Assembly (NCBI RefSeq): GCF_020923495.1
Contig: NZ_CP064048.1
Span: 2,791,001-2,855,000, forward strand
DNA length: 64,000 nt
Direction: 5' to 3'
Source: Brevibacillus sedimenti
Lineage (GTDB): Bacteria > Bacillota > Bacilli > Brevibacillales > Brevibacillaceae
The position numbers and the translations under genes were made by a program. Of this stretch, positions 36,486 through 44,117 are shown piece by piece. Position 1 is the first letter of the stretch. Each line of letters begins with the position of its first letter. The notes beneath the pieces are model-generated. The model did no database searches, had not been told where the DNA came from, and worked only from the letters and a program-made list of their open reading frames with translations.

Positions 36486-37274
36486 TTGAACAAGATTGAC
36501 GTGTTGTTGGCAGATGATAATCGGGAATTTGTGAACCTGCTGGAAGAGTACATCAGCAGCCAGCATGACATGAACGTCGTCGGGGTGGCGTACAACGGCA
36601 ACGATGTCATTCGTCTGCTTCAGGAGAGCGTGCCGGATGTACTGATTCTCGATATTATCATGCCGCACCTCGATGGCCTGGCGGTGCTGGAGCAGATTCA
36701 GGCCATGCGTCTGTCTCCGCAGCCCAAAATCATCATGCTGACCGCGTTTGGTCAGGAAGAAATCACGAAAAAAGCGGTGGAACTGGGAGCTGCCTACTAC
36801 ATTTTGAAACCGTTTGATATGGAAGTGCTGGCTCAACGCATCCGCCAGATGACCAGCAGCAAGCCGACCGGTTCGTTTATCAGCGCCGTCAAGCCGCAGT
36901 CGTCGCTGGCGGTGAGAGGGCGCAATCTGGATGCCAGCATTACCAGCATCATTCACGAGATCGGTGTGCCTGCCCACATCAAGGGGTATTTGTACCTGCG
37001 CGAAGCGATCACGATGGTGTACAACGATGTGGAATTGCTCGGTTCGATCACCAAAGTGCTGTACCCCGACATCGCCAAAAAGTTCAACACGACAGCCAGC
37101 CGGGTGGAGCGTGCCATCCGCCACGCCATCGAAGTCGCCTGGTCGCGGGGGAATCTGGATTCCATCTCCAGCTTGTTCGGCTACACCGTCTCCAACACAA
37201 AGGCAAAGCCGACCAACTCCGAGTTTATTGCCATGGTGGCTGATAAGCTGCGGATTGAAGCGAAAATAAGCTGA
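36486..37274 (+). CDS. spo0A: Sporulation master regulator Spo0A
   Basis: Spo0A (262 residues) is the phosphorelay output regulator. The receiver domain (about 1-125) has the acidic pocket Asp10/Asp11 and phospho-acceptor Asp56 in [12 protein letters not shown], with conserved Thr and Lys in IIMLTAFGQ and YYILKPF. The DNA-binding domain (about 145-262) contains [20 protein letters not shown], the recognition helix. The start is TTG at 36486 after AAGGAGGA. The promoter region has sigma-H and Spo0A sites. Confidence 0.98.
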   Translation: MNKIDVLLADDNREFVNLLEEYISSQHDMNVVGVAYNGNDVIRLLQESVPDVLILDIIMPHLDGLAVLEQIQAMRLSPQPKIIMLTAFGQEEITKKAVELGAAYYILKPFDMEVLAQRIRQMTSSKPTGSFISAVKPQSSLAVRGRNLDASITSIIHEIGVPAHIKGYLYLREAITMVYNDVELLGSITKVLYPDIAKKFNTTASRVERAIRHAIEVAWSRGNLDSISSLFGYTVSNTKAKPTNSEFIAMVADKLRIEAKIS

Positions 37275-37460
37275 GAAAAAAGAAAATAGATGTATCAAAG
37301 ATACTGACAATTGGAAGCATTACGAGTACCGCTTGTTTATTGGTTCCGTATGACCAATGAAGAAGTGGTATTTTTTTACAATCCAGAAGGGGGTAAGGCA
37401 GGATGAGACATGCCCGGGATATCTTGCTGCCAGAAGTGATGAGCAGTACATAATTCTTTA

Positions 37461-37514
37461 TTGATATATTCATAAACATCATTATAACCAAATTAAAATG
37501 AAATTTGTTTGGTT
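37461..37514 (+). promoter_or_regulatory. Promoter with overlapping inverted repeat upstream of rsbT-like gene
   Basis: TTGATA (37461-37466), a 16-base spacer and TATAAC (37483-37488) form a candidate sigma-A promoter. The inverted repeat AACCAAA (37486-37492) and TTTGGTT (37508-37514) overlaps the -10 end and the start site, as an operator would. The surrounding DNA is AT-rich. Confidence 0.5.
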
Positions 37515-37529
37515 CCTTGGAGGATTCCT

Positions 37530-37934
37530 GTGCCGATCACCTATCAAAAAGTGAATATCTCTTCCGAAGACGATATTTATTTTGCGTTAAGTACGGTTCG
37601 TCATTTTATGAAGCAGCTCCCTTTTTCCGAGGCGGATCAGCAGAAGATTTTCGTGAGCGTGTCAGAGTTAACCCGAAACATACTGGATCACGCCTTCAGC
37701 AAGGGGATCATTTGTTGTGAATTGCTCGAACAGGGAATACGCTTGGTCGTTACCGATGAAGGGCCGGGAATTCTCGATGTTGAGGACGTGATCAACGGCA
37801 AACGGCGATCGTCGTCACGAGGATTGGGACTCGGCTTATCCGGCGTAAAGCGACTGATGGATGAATTCCACATCGAAACTTCAAGGAGAGGAACGAGGAT
37901 CGTTGCAATCAAATGGGCAACCAAGCAGCCATAA
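37530..37934 (+). CDS. RsbT-like serine/threonine protein kinase
   Basis: This 134-residue GHKL-fold kinase is of the RsbT type, the stressosome switch kinase that phosphorylates STAS proteins RsbR and RsbS. Visible motifs are SELTRNILDHA (N box), TDEGPGI (G1) and SRGLGLGLSGVKRLMDEF (G2), and it ends TRIVAIKWATK, very close to RsbT. GTG 37530 follows GGAGGA; an upstream ATG at 37509 lacks a ribosome site. The next gene begins inside this one and encodes a protein with an RsbR-like STAS domain, its likely substrate. No RsbS or RsbU gene is nearby. Confidence 0.85.
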   Translation: MPITYQKVNISSEDDIYFALSTVRHFMKQLPFSEADQQKIFVSVSELTRNILDHAFSKGIICCELLEQGIRLVVTDEGPGILDVEDVINGKRRSSSRGLGLGLSGVKRLMDEFHIETSRRGTRIVAIKWATKQP

Positions 37935-39435
37935 CACACAAAAGACAGAAGATACCTTGAGCCGCCTTGCTTCGATCGGCCAAATTGCAGCGGGGATCGC
38001 ACATGAAGTGAGAAATCCGTTAACCGCAGTGAAGGGATTTTTGCAGCTGCTCAAGGAAGAGATTTCCCATGGGTATTTGGATATTGCCTGTTCCGAACTG
38101 GACCAGGCGATTGCGACGCTGCAGGATTTGCTGCAGGTATGCAAACCTGATTTGGAAGAAGAGTCGTATCTTTCGATCAATCTCTGTTCCGAATTGGAGT
38201 CTCTGCTCTACTTGTTTCAGGATCAAATCTATCGGGTGCAAATTGTCCGGAACTTTCGCAATTGTGATGAAGTTATCTGGGGAAAACGCAACCAGTTGAA
38301 GAAAGCCTTTTTCAATCTCTTGAAAAATGCGTTTGAAGCCATTCCCCATGAAGGCATCATCACCATCGACCATTACCGTATGGGTGACTTTGTGTACGTC
38401 AGCATTTCGGACACAGGAGTCGGTGTGCCGAGGGAAAAGCTTCAACTGTTGGGTACTCCCTTCTTCACAACAAAAGATGAGGGGACGGGCATGGGCCTGA
38501 CACAGGTGTTTTCAACCATTTATCAACATGGAGGAACCATTGAGGTAAAGAGTACAGAAGGCATCGGCACAACATTCACCATTCAGTTTCCGATTGAAAT
38601 GATCGAACAAATTGGAGTGATGGATATGAACATGCAATACGTGGAAGGCCAGAGTTTTCAAGAGTATTTCGCCATGAATGAAGATCGCTTTCACGAGCTG
38701 TTTGCCCACGAAACGAAAGGGACCAACCAGCTCATCGCCGACTCCATGTACAATATTGATGTAGGGGACATTTTTGTCAGAATGGCCAAACTCCTGGTCG
38801 AAGAGCGGCAGCATGAGCTGACGATGCTCGCGAAGGAACTGGGCAAGACGGGTGCGAGAAATGATGTCCCGCTCGTCATCAAACTGGAATTGATCCAGGC
38901 GTTTCGCAAGGTGTATTGGAATTTATTACATAACTATTATCAGAATGTCGGACTGGACATGGAAGGTGTCTTCCAGCTTGGCATCAAAACGAATTTTCTC
39001 TTGGATCATTACATTTTCCACTATTTCTCCAGTTACATCGAGTACAAGGATGAACTGCTGCGTTCCCACCGTGAAACGATAGATGACCTGTCGGTTCCCA
39101 TCATTCCGTTATCCGCTTCCATGGCGGTGCTGCCCATTGTCGGCACCCTGGATACCTATCGGGCGAAAAAAGTGCAGGAGCGAACGCTCAATCAAATTGC
39201 CAACCTGAAGATTCAAAAAATTATTATTGATTTGTCCGGTGTGGCGTTCATGGACACAGCCGTGGTGGGCCATTTGTTTCGCATCGTAGAAGGAATCGGG
39301 CTGCTCGGATGCAAGGCGATCATCACCGGGATTCGCCCGGAAATCGCCAACACCATGATCGAATTGGGCATTGCGTTTACTGAAAAGGTGGTGACCAAGG
39401 CCACGCTGCAGCAAGCCTTGGAGGAGCTTCAATAA
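37903..39435 (+). CDS. Histidine kinase fused to RsbR-like STAS domain
   Basis: This protein of about 510 residues joins two signalling families. Residues 1-230 are a soluble histidine kinase without a sensor domain: AGIAHEVRNPLTAVKGFLQL with phospho-acceptor His34, then HATPase motifs NLLKNAFEAIP, DTGVGVP and GTGMGLTQ. Residues 245-385 look like an RsbR N-terminal helical domain, and 396-510 are a STAS domain with Thr residues in GTLDTYRA (415, 418) and FMDTAVV (Thr452), matching the Thr sites phosphorylated by RsbT in RsbRA. TTG 37903 lies after GAGGAACGAGG and overlaps the RsbT gene by 32 bases; ATG 37861 is an alternative. It may connect STAS switching to phosphotransfer near Spo0A. The base composition is AT-richer than its neighbours. 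Confidence 0.82.
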   Translation: MQSNGQPSSHNTQKTEDTLSRLASIGQIAAGIAHEVRNPLTAVKGFLQLLKEEISHGYLDIACSELDQAIATLQDLLQVCKPDLEEESYLSINLCSELESLLYLFQDQIYRVQIVRNFRNCDEVIWGKRNQLKKAFFNLLKNAFEAIPHEGIITIDHYRMGDFVYVSISDTGVGVPREKLQLLGTPFFTTKDEGTGMGLTQVFSTIYQHGGTIEVKSTEGIGTTFTIQFPIEMIEQIGVMDMNMQYVEGQSFQEYFAMNEDRFHELFAHETKGTNQLIADSMYNIDVGDIFVRMAKLLVEERQHELTMLAKELGKTGARNDVPLVIKLELIQAFRKVYWNLLHNYYQNVGLDMEGVFQLGIKTNFLLDHYIFHYFSSYIEYKDELLRSHRETIDDLSVPIIPLSASMAVLPIVGTLDTYRAKKVQERTLNQIANLKIQKIIIDLSGVAFMDTAVVGHLFRIVEGIGLLGCKAIITGIRPEIANTMIELGIAFTEKVVTKATLQQALEELQ

Positions 39436-39462
39436 ATATGGAAAGCATTTTCTGGAAACCTG

Positions 39463-39490
39463 CCCCCTTATCCAAGAGGGGGTTCTTTTT
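39463..39490 (+). terminator. Terminator after the kinase-STAS gene
   Basis: CCCCCT pairs with AGGGGG across a short loop, followed by TTCTTTTT. Confidence 0.75.
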
Positions 39491-39546
39491 GCCTAGCCTC
39501 CATGCTGCGAGCAGGCACATTGCGTTGGCGGACTTCTCGCAATGTG

Positions 39547-39574
39547 TTGATTCCCTGCTTCTTTCTAGTACAAT
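39547..39574 (+). promoter_or_regulatory. Sigma-A promoter of carbonic anhydrase
   Basis: TTGATT (39547-39552), a 16-base spacer and TACAAT (39569-39574), 35 bases before the ATG. Confidence 0.55.
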
Positions 39575-39609
39575 GAGGAAATAACCCTTGCAAAGAGTGG
39601 TGATCACGC

Positions 39610-40188
39610 ATGACCAAACTGGAAGAGATTCTCGCGTACAACCGCGGGTTTGTCGCTCGTGGGGAATACGAGGCATTCAAGACAACCAAATTCCCGGACA
39701 AGCGTCTGGTGATCCTGTCCTGTATGGATACCCGGCTGGAAGAACTGCTGCCCAAGGCGATGAATTTGCGCAACGGGGATTTCAAGCACGTGAAGAGTGC
39801 GGGGGCGATCGTGTCCCATCCATTTGGCAGTGTCATGCGCAGCATCCTCGTCGCGCTGTATGCCTTGAACGCGGAAGAAGTGATGGTCGTGGGACATTAC
39901 GACTGCGGGATGAGCATGATCTCCGCCGAAGACATGCTGAACAGAATGAAACAGCAGGGGATTACCGACGAGACGATTTCCTTGCTGCTAAATGCCGGGA
40001 TCAATCTGAAGACCTGGCTGCGCGGCTTTGACAGCGTGGAGGAAAGCGTGAAACGAAGCGTCGAGGTTATTTCAAACCACCCACTGCTGCCGTGCGGGGT
40101 GCCGGTGCACGGCCTGTTAATCAATCCGGAGACCGGGCAGCTGGACCTGGTCGTCAACGGCTATGAGAGAATCGCTTGCGACGAGTAA
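39610..40188 (+). CDS. Beta-class carbonic anhydrase
   Basis: This 192-residue zinc enzyme interconverts CO2 and bicarbonate. The ligands are Cys38 in LSCMDTRLEE, with the Asp40-Arg42 dyad, and His96 and Cys99 in VVGHYDCGM. The short length matches the YvdA-type subgroup of Bacilli and Mycobacteria. The bicarbonate could serve AccC and other carboxylases. The 3' end overlaps the following phosphoesterase gene. Confidence 0.92.
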   Translation: MTKLEEILAYNRGFVARGEYEAFKTTKFPDKRLVILSCMDTRLEELLPKAMNLRNGDFKHVKSAGAIVSHPFGSVMRSILVALYALNAEEVMVVGHYDCGMSMISAEDMLNRMKQQGITDETISLLLNAGINLKTWLRGFDSVEESVKRSVEVISNHPLLPCGVPVHGLLINPETGQLDLVVNGYERIACDE

Positions 40189-40195
40189 GCGGCGG

Positions 40196-41044
40196 TTGGA
40201 TGTCATTACCCGGAGGCGTTTTATGACAAAAGGCATGCACTGGCTCCTGGGGCTGCTCGGGGTGGGGGCACTGTGCGGAGCCTACGGATACGGGTGGGAA
40301 CGGCATCAACTGGAAGTGGTCTCGCTGTCGATCACACTTCCCGATTGGCCGCAGGTGCTGAAAGGTGTCCGTCTGGTCCATTTTAGCGACACGCACCTGG
40401 GACCGTACTGGGGATTGGAACAACTGCAGCGCGTGGTGGATGTGATCAATCGGGAGAAGCCTGATCTGATCTGCTTTACCGGCGACCTGGTGGACGAGAG
40501 CACGCGGCTGCTGTCCGCGGCGGTTCCCATGCTGCGGGGACTGCAGGCGCCGCTCGGCAAGTTTGCCGTACTGGGCAACCACGACTGGCGCTACGGGCAG
40601 CAGGATGTTATCCACCAGGCGCTCGTGGATGCGGACTTTCAGGTCCTGGACAACCGACATGTGCGGACAGAGTACAAAGGGGCCGGTCTCTATGTGGCCG
40701 GCGTGGACGACGTGCTGCACGGCACGCCTGACGTGCAGGCGGCATTGGCGGGCATTGCCCCAGGCGAACCGGTAATCCTGCTTGTGCACGAACCGGACTT
40801 TGCCGATGTGGCTGCCCGTCATCATGTCCATCTGCAGTTGTCCGGCCACAGTCACGGCGGACAGGTGCGCCTCCCGCTCATCGGCCACGTATTGACACCA
40901 CCGCTTGGCCAAAAATACGTGTCCGGCCTGATGCAGGCAGGCGAGCGCAAGATGCCGGTCTATACCAGCAGGGGATTGGGCACGACCATTTTGCCGGTCC
41001 GGTTTCTCTGCCGGCCGGAAGTGACCGTCCTCACGCTGGTTTAG
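40196..41044 (+). CDS. YkuE-like Tat-type metallophosphoesterase
   Basis: This protein of about 282 residues is a calcineurin-like phosphoesterase with all metal motifs: FSDTHLG, FTGDLVDE, LGNHDW, and GHSHGGQ near the C-terminus. The N-terminus has a twin-arginine motif, TRRRFMTKG, followed by a hydrophobic helix; YkuE of B. subtilis is a known Tat substrate bound to the cell wall. A good ribosome site (GGAGGCG) precedes ATG 40223, but starting there would lose the Arg pair, so TTG 40196 is proposed; ATG 40163 is also possible. It probably acts outside the membrane on phosphate esters. Confidence 0.85.
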   Translation: MDVITRRRFMTKGMHWLLGLLGVGALCGAYGYGWERHQLEVVSLSITLPDWPQVLKGVRLVHFSDTHLGPYWGLEQLQRVVDVINREKPDLICFTGDLVDESTRLLSAAVPMLRGLQAPLGKFAVLGNHDWRYGQQDVIHQALVDADFQVLDNRHVRTEYKGAGLYVAGVDDVLHGTPDVQAALAGIAPGEPVILLVHEPDFADVAARHHVHLQLSGHSHGGQVRLPLIGHVLTPPLGQKYVSGLMQAGERKMPVYTSRGLGTTILPVRFLCRPEVTVLTLV

Positions 41045-41907
41045 TAGGCGCTTTTGATCCACTGGACAAACTGCTGAAATGCGTCGTCCTCCTTTTTGGC
41101 ATGCAGGTAGGCAATCAAGGTGGGGCGGGTCAGTTGGCCGTTGGCAATGTCCATGGCAATCAGTCGTCCCGCGTCCACCTCTTCCCGAATGGTTCGTTCC
41201 GGCAGCATGGTGACACCGAGCTGCTGGAGGACCATTTTTTTGACTGCACTGAAACTGTCCAGTTCCATGACGACGTTGGGAAATACGCCGTGCTGCGCCA
41301 GGAACCGGTCAACCCGCTGCCGGAACGGCGCGGTATGGTCGCCGAAAGCGATGACGGGCTCTGCTCCCCAGTGGGAAAAACCGGGGAATCCGCTTGCCCA
41401 CGGATGTTCGGGAGCGGTCACCAGGAGAATCCGGTCGCAAGGCAGGAACTCCTGATGAATGTACGGATGGTACACCTCGTGGCCAAGAAAGGCGATGTCG
41501 GCGGCACCGGTGAGGAGGGCGGCGATTGATTCCTCGTAAAGCGTGGAGCGGACGAAACAGGTAAAGTGCGGGTGAGCGCGCCGGTACTCGCCGATCAGGC
41601 GGGGCAGCTCGTACGACGCGAACGCTTTGCCAGCGACGATTGTCAGCGCCTGAGGCTTTTCCCTGTGCTGGGTAAATGCACGGAGCTGTTCGACGACGGA
41701 GGCCGCAACCGGCAGAAGGCGCCTCCCTTCCCCGGTCAGGCTGACGCCTGTAGCGGTGCGGACGAATAGCGGTGTGCCCACTTGCCGTTCCAACTGCTTG
41801 AGCCGGTGGGTCACGGTGGATTGGGCGAGAAACATGGCTTGGGCCGCCCGGTTCAGCGAACCGTACCGGGCAATCGCCAAAAACACCTCCAGGCTTTGCA
41901 AATCCAT
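41041..41907 (-). CDS. LysR-family transcriptional regulator
   Basis: This 288-residue regulator has an N-terminal winged helix (SLEVFLAIARYGSLNRAAQA then QSTVTHRLKQLE) and a type 2 periplasmic-binding co-inducer domain (about 90-288). The start at 41907 follows AGGAGGT; a longer frame to 41970 lacks a ribosome site. It is divergent from the methyltransferase genes, with an 11-bp inverted repeat between them, so it probably controls them and itself. The ligand is unknown. The 3' end overlaps the phosphoesterase stop by four bases on the opposite strand. Confidence 0.9.
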   Translation of the reverse strand: MDLQSLEVFLAIARYGSLNRAAQAMFLAQSTVTHRLKQLERQVGTPLFVRTATGVSLTGEGRRLLPVAASVVEQLRAFTQHREKPQALTIVAGKAFASYELPRLIGEYRRAHPHFTCFVRSTLYEESIAALLTGAADIAFLGHEVYHPYIHQEFLPCDRILLVTAPEHPWASGFPGFSHWGAEPVIAFGDHTAPFRQRVDRFLAQHGVFPNVVMELDSFSAVKKMVLQQLGVTMLPERTIREEVDAGRLIAMDIANGQLTRPTLIAYLHAKKEDDAFQQFVQWIKSAY

Positions 41908-41938
41908 GGGAACCTCCTGAAACGATCTGGTTGTTGAA

Positions 41939-41980
41939 GTTATCGAATAGATGGATAGCTTGTTATTCATATTCTATAAC
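41939..41980. promoter_or_regulatory. Inverted repeat between lysR and methyltransferase genes
   Basis: GTTATCGAATA (41939-41949) and TATTCTATAAC (41970-41980) are inverted copies with one mismatch, in the 119-base divergent gap. This is a plausible LysR-type operator. Confidence 0.5.
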
Positions 41981-42026
41981 AAAGCGGTTTGTGTATGGAA
42001 TAGGATGGGATCAGGAGGTGGTCTCC

Positions 42027-42811
42027 ATGAGACAGGATGACGTGAAAACAACGGTTCAACAACAATTCGGCCGCCACGCCGAGTCATATGTGACCAGCGC
42101 GACGCACGCCAAGGGGAGGACTTGCCGCTCCTGGTCGAATGGCTGAAGCCACGCGGCGATTGGGTGGTGCTGGATGTGGCGACCGGCGGCGGCCATGTGG
42201 CCAAAACGCTGGCTCCGCACTGCCGCTTCGTTGTGTCCACCGACCTGACTGCACCGATGCTGGAGGCTGCAGCTAATGCTCACCGGGAGGCCGGATTGAC
42301 GAATCTTGTGTACGTGCAGGCGGACGCGGAACAACTGCCGTTTTTGTCCGAATCGTTTGACGCCGTATGCTGCCGCATTGCCGCCCATCACTTTCCCGAC
42401 CCGGACGCGTTTGTCCGTGAGGCGAGCCGTGTGCTTCGTCCTGGCGGCATGTTTTTGCTGATCGACAACGTGGTGCCCGATGAACCGGAGTTGGCCGAGA
42501 TTGTCAACCGGGTGGAGAAATTGCGCGACATCAGCCACGTGCGCTGTCTGTCGGTAGCGGAGTGGCGGCAACTGTTGCAGAAATACGGCCTAATGGAACG
42601 CAAGGACCGCCTGCGCCAAAAGCGCTTCCTGTTTTCAGAGTGGGTCGCCCGGACCTCCTCATCCAAGGAGCAGGAGGAAGCAGTGGAGCGCTGCCTGCTG
42701 GATGCGCCGCAGGCGATGAAAGCATACTGGAATCTGGACGTGCGGAACGGACGCGTCCAGTCGCACCAGATCGACGAGTGGATGGTCTTGTGCCAAAAAG
42801 GGGGAAAGTGA
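42027..42811 (+). pseudogene. Class I SAM methyltransferase gene with a frameshift
   Basis: Translation starts well at ATG 42027 (TCAGGAGGTG upstream) as MRQDDVKTTVQQQFGRHAES, then leaves frame near 42113-42118. The rest, from EDLPLLVEWLKPRGDWVVLD to the stop at 42811, continues in the +1 frame from about 42119. One extra G in the G-run at about 42113-42116 would restore a 261-residue UbiE/YcgJ-like methyltransferase with the SAM motif VLDVATGGGHVA and PGGMFLLIDNV. The remainder has no other damage, so this is a recent frameshift or a sequencing error. A second methyltransferase gene follows after one base. Confidence 0.75.
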
Positions 42812-42812
42812 G

Positions 42813-43640
42813 ATGAACCATCCCATTTGGCAACCGGCTGGAATTCATGGAGCGGATCAGGCCATGCGAATAGATTTTCATGCGGAACAGAATCGTTATG
42901 CGTACGCTGGCAGGCGCGCGGACGCAAGCTGGATGGAGGCCATTTGCGGATGGCTCGACCCGGTTGGCAGGCGCGTGGCAGACATCGGATGCGGCGGCGG
43001 GATATACACCAAAGCATGGGCGGAGATGGGAGCGTCAGCGGTGGTCGGCGTTGATTTCTCCCAAGTTATGCTGGAGGCAGCAAAGGAGACCTGTCGTGAC
43101 TGTCCAAACGTAACATTGGTCCGCGGAGACGCCCTGCGGACAGGGATGCCGGGGGAAAGCACCGACGTGGTGTTTGCCAGAGCGTTGATTCATCATTTGG
43201 ACGAGCTGGACGGGTTCTTTGCCGAGGCCGCCCGCCTGCTTGTTCCCGGCGGTCTGGCGATCGTGCAGGATCGGACGATGGAGGATGTGTCCCTGCCGGG
43301 TTCGCCCACCCATCTGCGCGGATACTTTTTTTCCCGCTTTCCGCGTCTGCTGGAGCTGGAAAAAGAGCGCCGCCCAGCCGATTCCGACGTGCAGGACGCG
43401 ATGCGAACAGCCGGTTTTCAAGCGATACACAGGGATGTGCTGTGGGAGACACGCCGCGTCTATTCGGGATGGGAGGAACTGGAGCAGGATCTGCTCAAAC
43501 GAAACGGCCGCTCGATCCTGCACGCCCTTTCCGACGAAGAGCTGCGCGCGCTGGTCGCTGCCATGAAGCAGGAGATTGCTTCAGACGGGATCATCGTGGA
43601 GCGGGATCGCTGGACGATCTGGATAGGAACGAAACAATGA
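42813..43640 (+). CDS. Class I SAM-dependent methyltransferase
   Basis: This 275-residue protein has the SAM-binding motif VADIGCGGGIYTKAWAEMG (about residues 54-72), GVDFSQVMLEAAKE, and RLLVPGGLAIVQDRT, typical of UbiE/BioC-like small-molecule methyltransferases. The substrate is unknown. It lies one base after the frameshifted methyltransferase, so both probably belong to one LysR-controlled unit. Confidence 0.88.
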   Translation: MNHPIWQPAGIHGADQAMRIDFHAEQNRYAYAGRRADASWMEAICGWLDPVGRRVADIGCGGGIYTKAWAEMGASAVVGVDFSQVMLEAAKETCRDCPNVTLVRGDALRTGMPGESTDVVFARALIHHLDELDGFFAEAARLLVPGGLAIVQDRTMEDVSLPGSPTHLRGYFFSRFPRLLELEKERRPADSDVQDAMRTAGFQAIHRDVLWETRRVYSGWEELEQDLLKRNGRSILHALSDEELRALVAAMKQEIASDGIIVERDRWTIWIGTKQ

Positions 43641-43679
43641 GACACACTATCCGTAACCACCCTTCCCCAGTGAATCCAC

Positions 43680-43704
43680 AATTGTGAAATCGTTTGTCAC
43701 AATT
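43680..43704 (+). repeat. Perfect inverted repeat upstream of small membrane gene
   Basis: AATTGTGA (43680-43687) and TCACAATT (43697-43704) are perfect inverted arms around nine bases, just upstream of the -35 box. It could be an operator, or a hairpin ending the methyltransferase unit. Confidence 0.5.
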
Positions 43705-43714
43705 CCACTACTGC

Positions 43715-43743
43715 TTGTATACCCGTGGGCGATTCTATATAAT
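43715..43743 (+). promoter_or_regulatory. Sigma-A promoter of small membrane protein gene
   Basis: TTGTAT (43715-43720), a 17-base spacer and TATAAT (43738-43743). Confidence 0.75.
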
Positions 43744-43796
43744 GAAAGTGGCATTCTATTCCTGCGCGTCAGTTTTGTAAAGGAGTTGTCTGACGG

Positions 43797-43973
43797 ATGA
43801 AAATTACCTTGTTCGATATCCTCATGTTCGTGTTCACGTTCTTCATCCTCTGGGGCGTGATCCGTTCCGCGAGAGCCAAAAACAAGTTTGCGGTAGGATT
43901 CGGACTTTTGTCCCTGGCTGTATTCCTGTTCGCAGACGGTCTGATTATCTACTACGCGACAAGAGGAGTATAG
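43797..43973 (+). CDS. DUF2759-like 58-residue membrane protein
   Basis: A short gene encodes 58 residues with two membrane helices: ITLFDILMFVFTFFILWGVI and FGLLSLAVFLFADGLIIYY, separated by a basic loop, RSARAKNKF. AAAGGAG lies upstream, a good sigma-A promoter is at 43715 and a strong terminator at 44026, so it is a real single-gene unit. The layout resembles DUF2759/YqgW-type proteins, but this is only a visual match; the function is unknown. Confidence 0.75.
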   Translation: MKITLFDILMFVFTFFILWGVIRSARAKNKFAVGFGLLSLAVFLFADGLIIYYATRGV

Positions 43974-44025
43974 GGGTCGTTCCCGTTTACAGGTTCGTTT
44001 TCGCGGGGACGAAAGCGGTTGCTGT

Positions 44026-44060
44026 GGAGGCTGCGCAAATTGCGCGGCCTCCTTTCTTTT
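44026..44060 (+). terminator. Terminator after small membrane protein gene
   Basis: GGAGGC-type arms at 44026 and GGCCTCC at 44046, with GCGCAA/TTGCGC extending the stem, followed by TTTCTTTT. Confidence 0.85.
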
Positions 44061-44117
44061 TCGCCAATTGCATGCCCGGCGGAAATGATTAGCATACTAG
44101 GGATGGAGGTGGGAAAG

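Noticed and set aside
43680-43704. Reading the AATTGTGA/TCACAATT repeat as a Rex or CRP site
   Set aside because: The centre spacing (nine bases) is wrong for both consensus sites, so no regulator is named.
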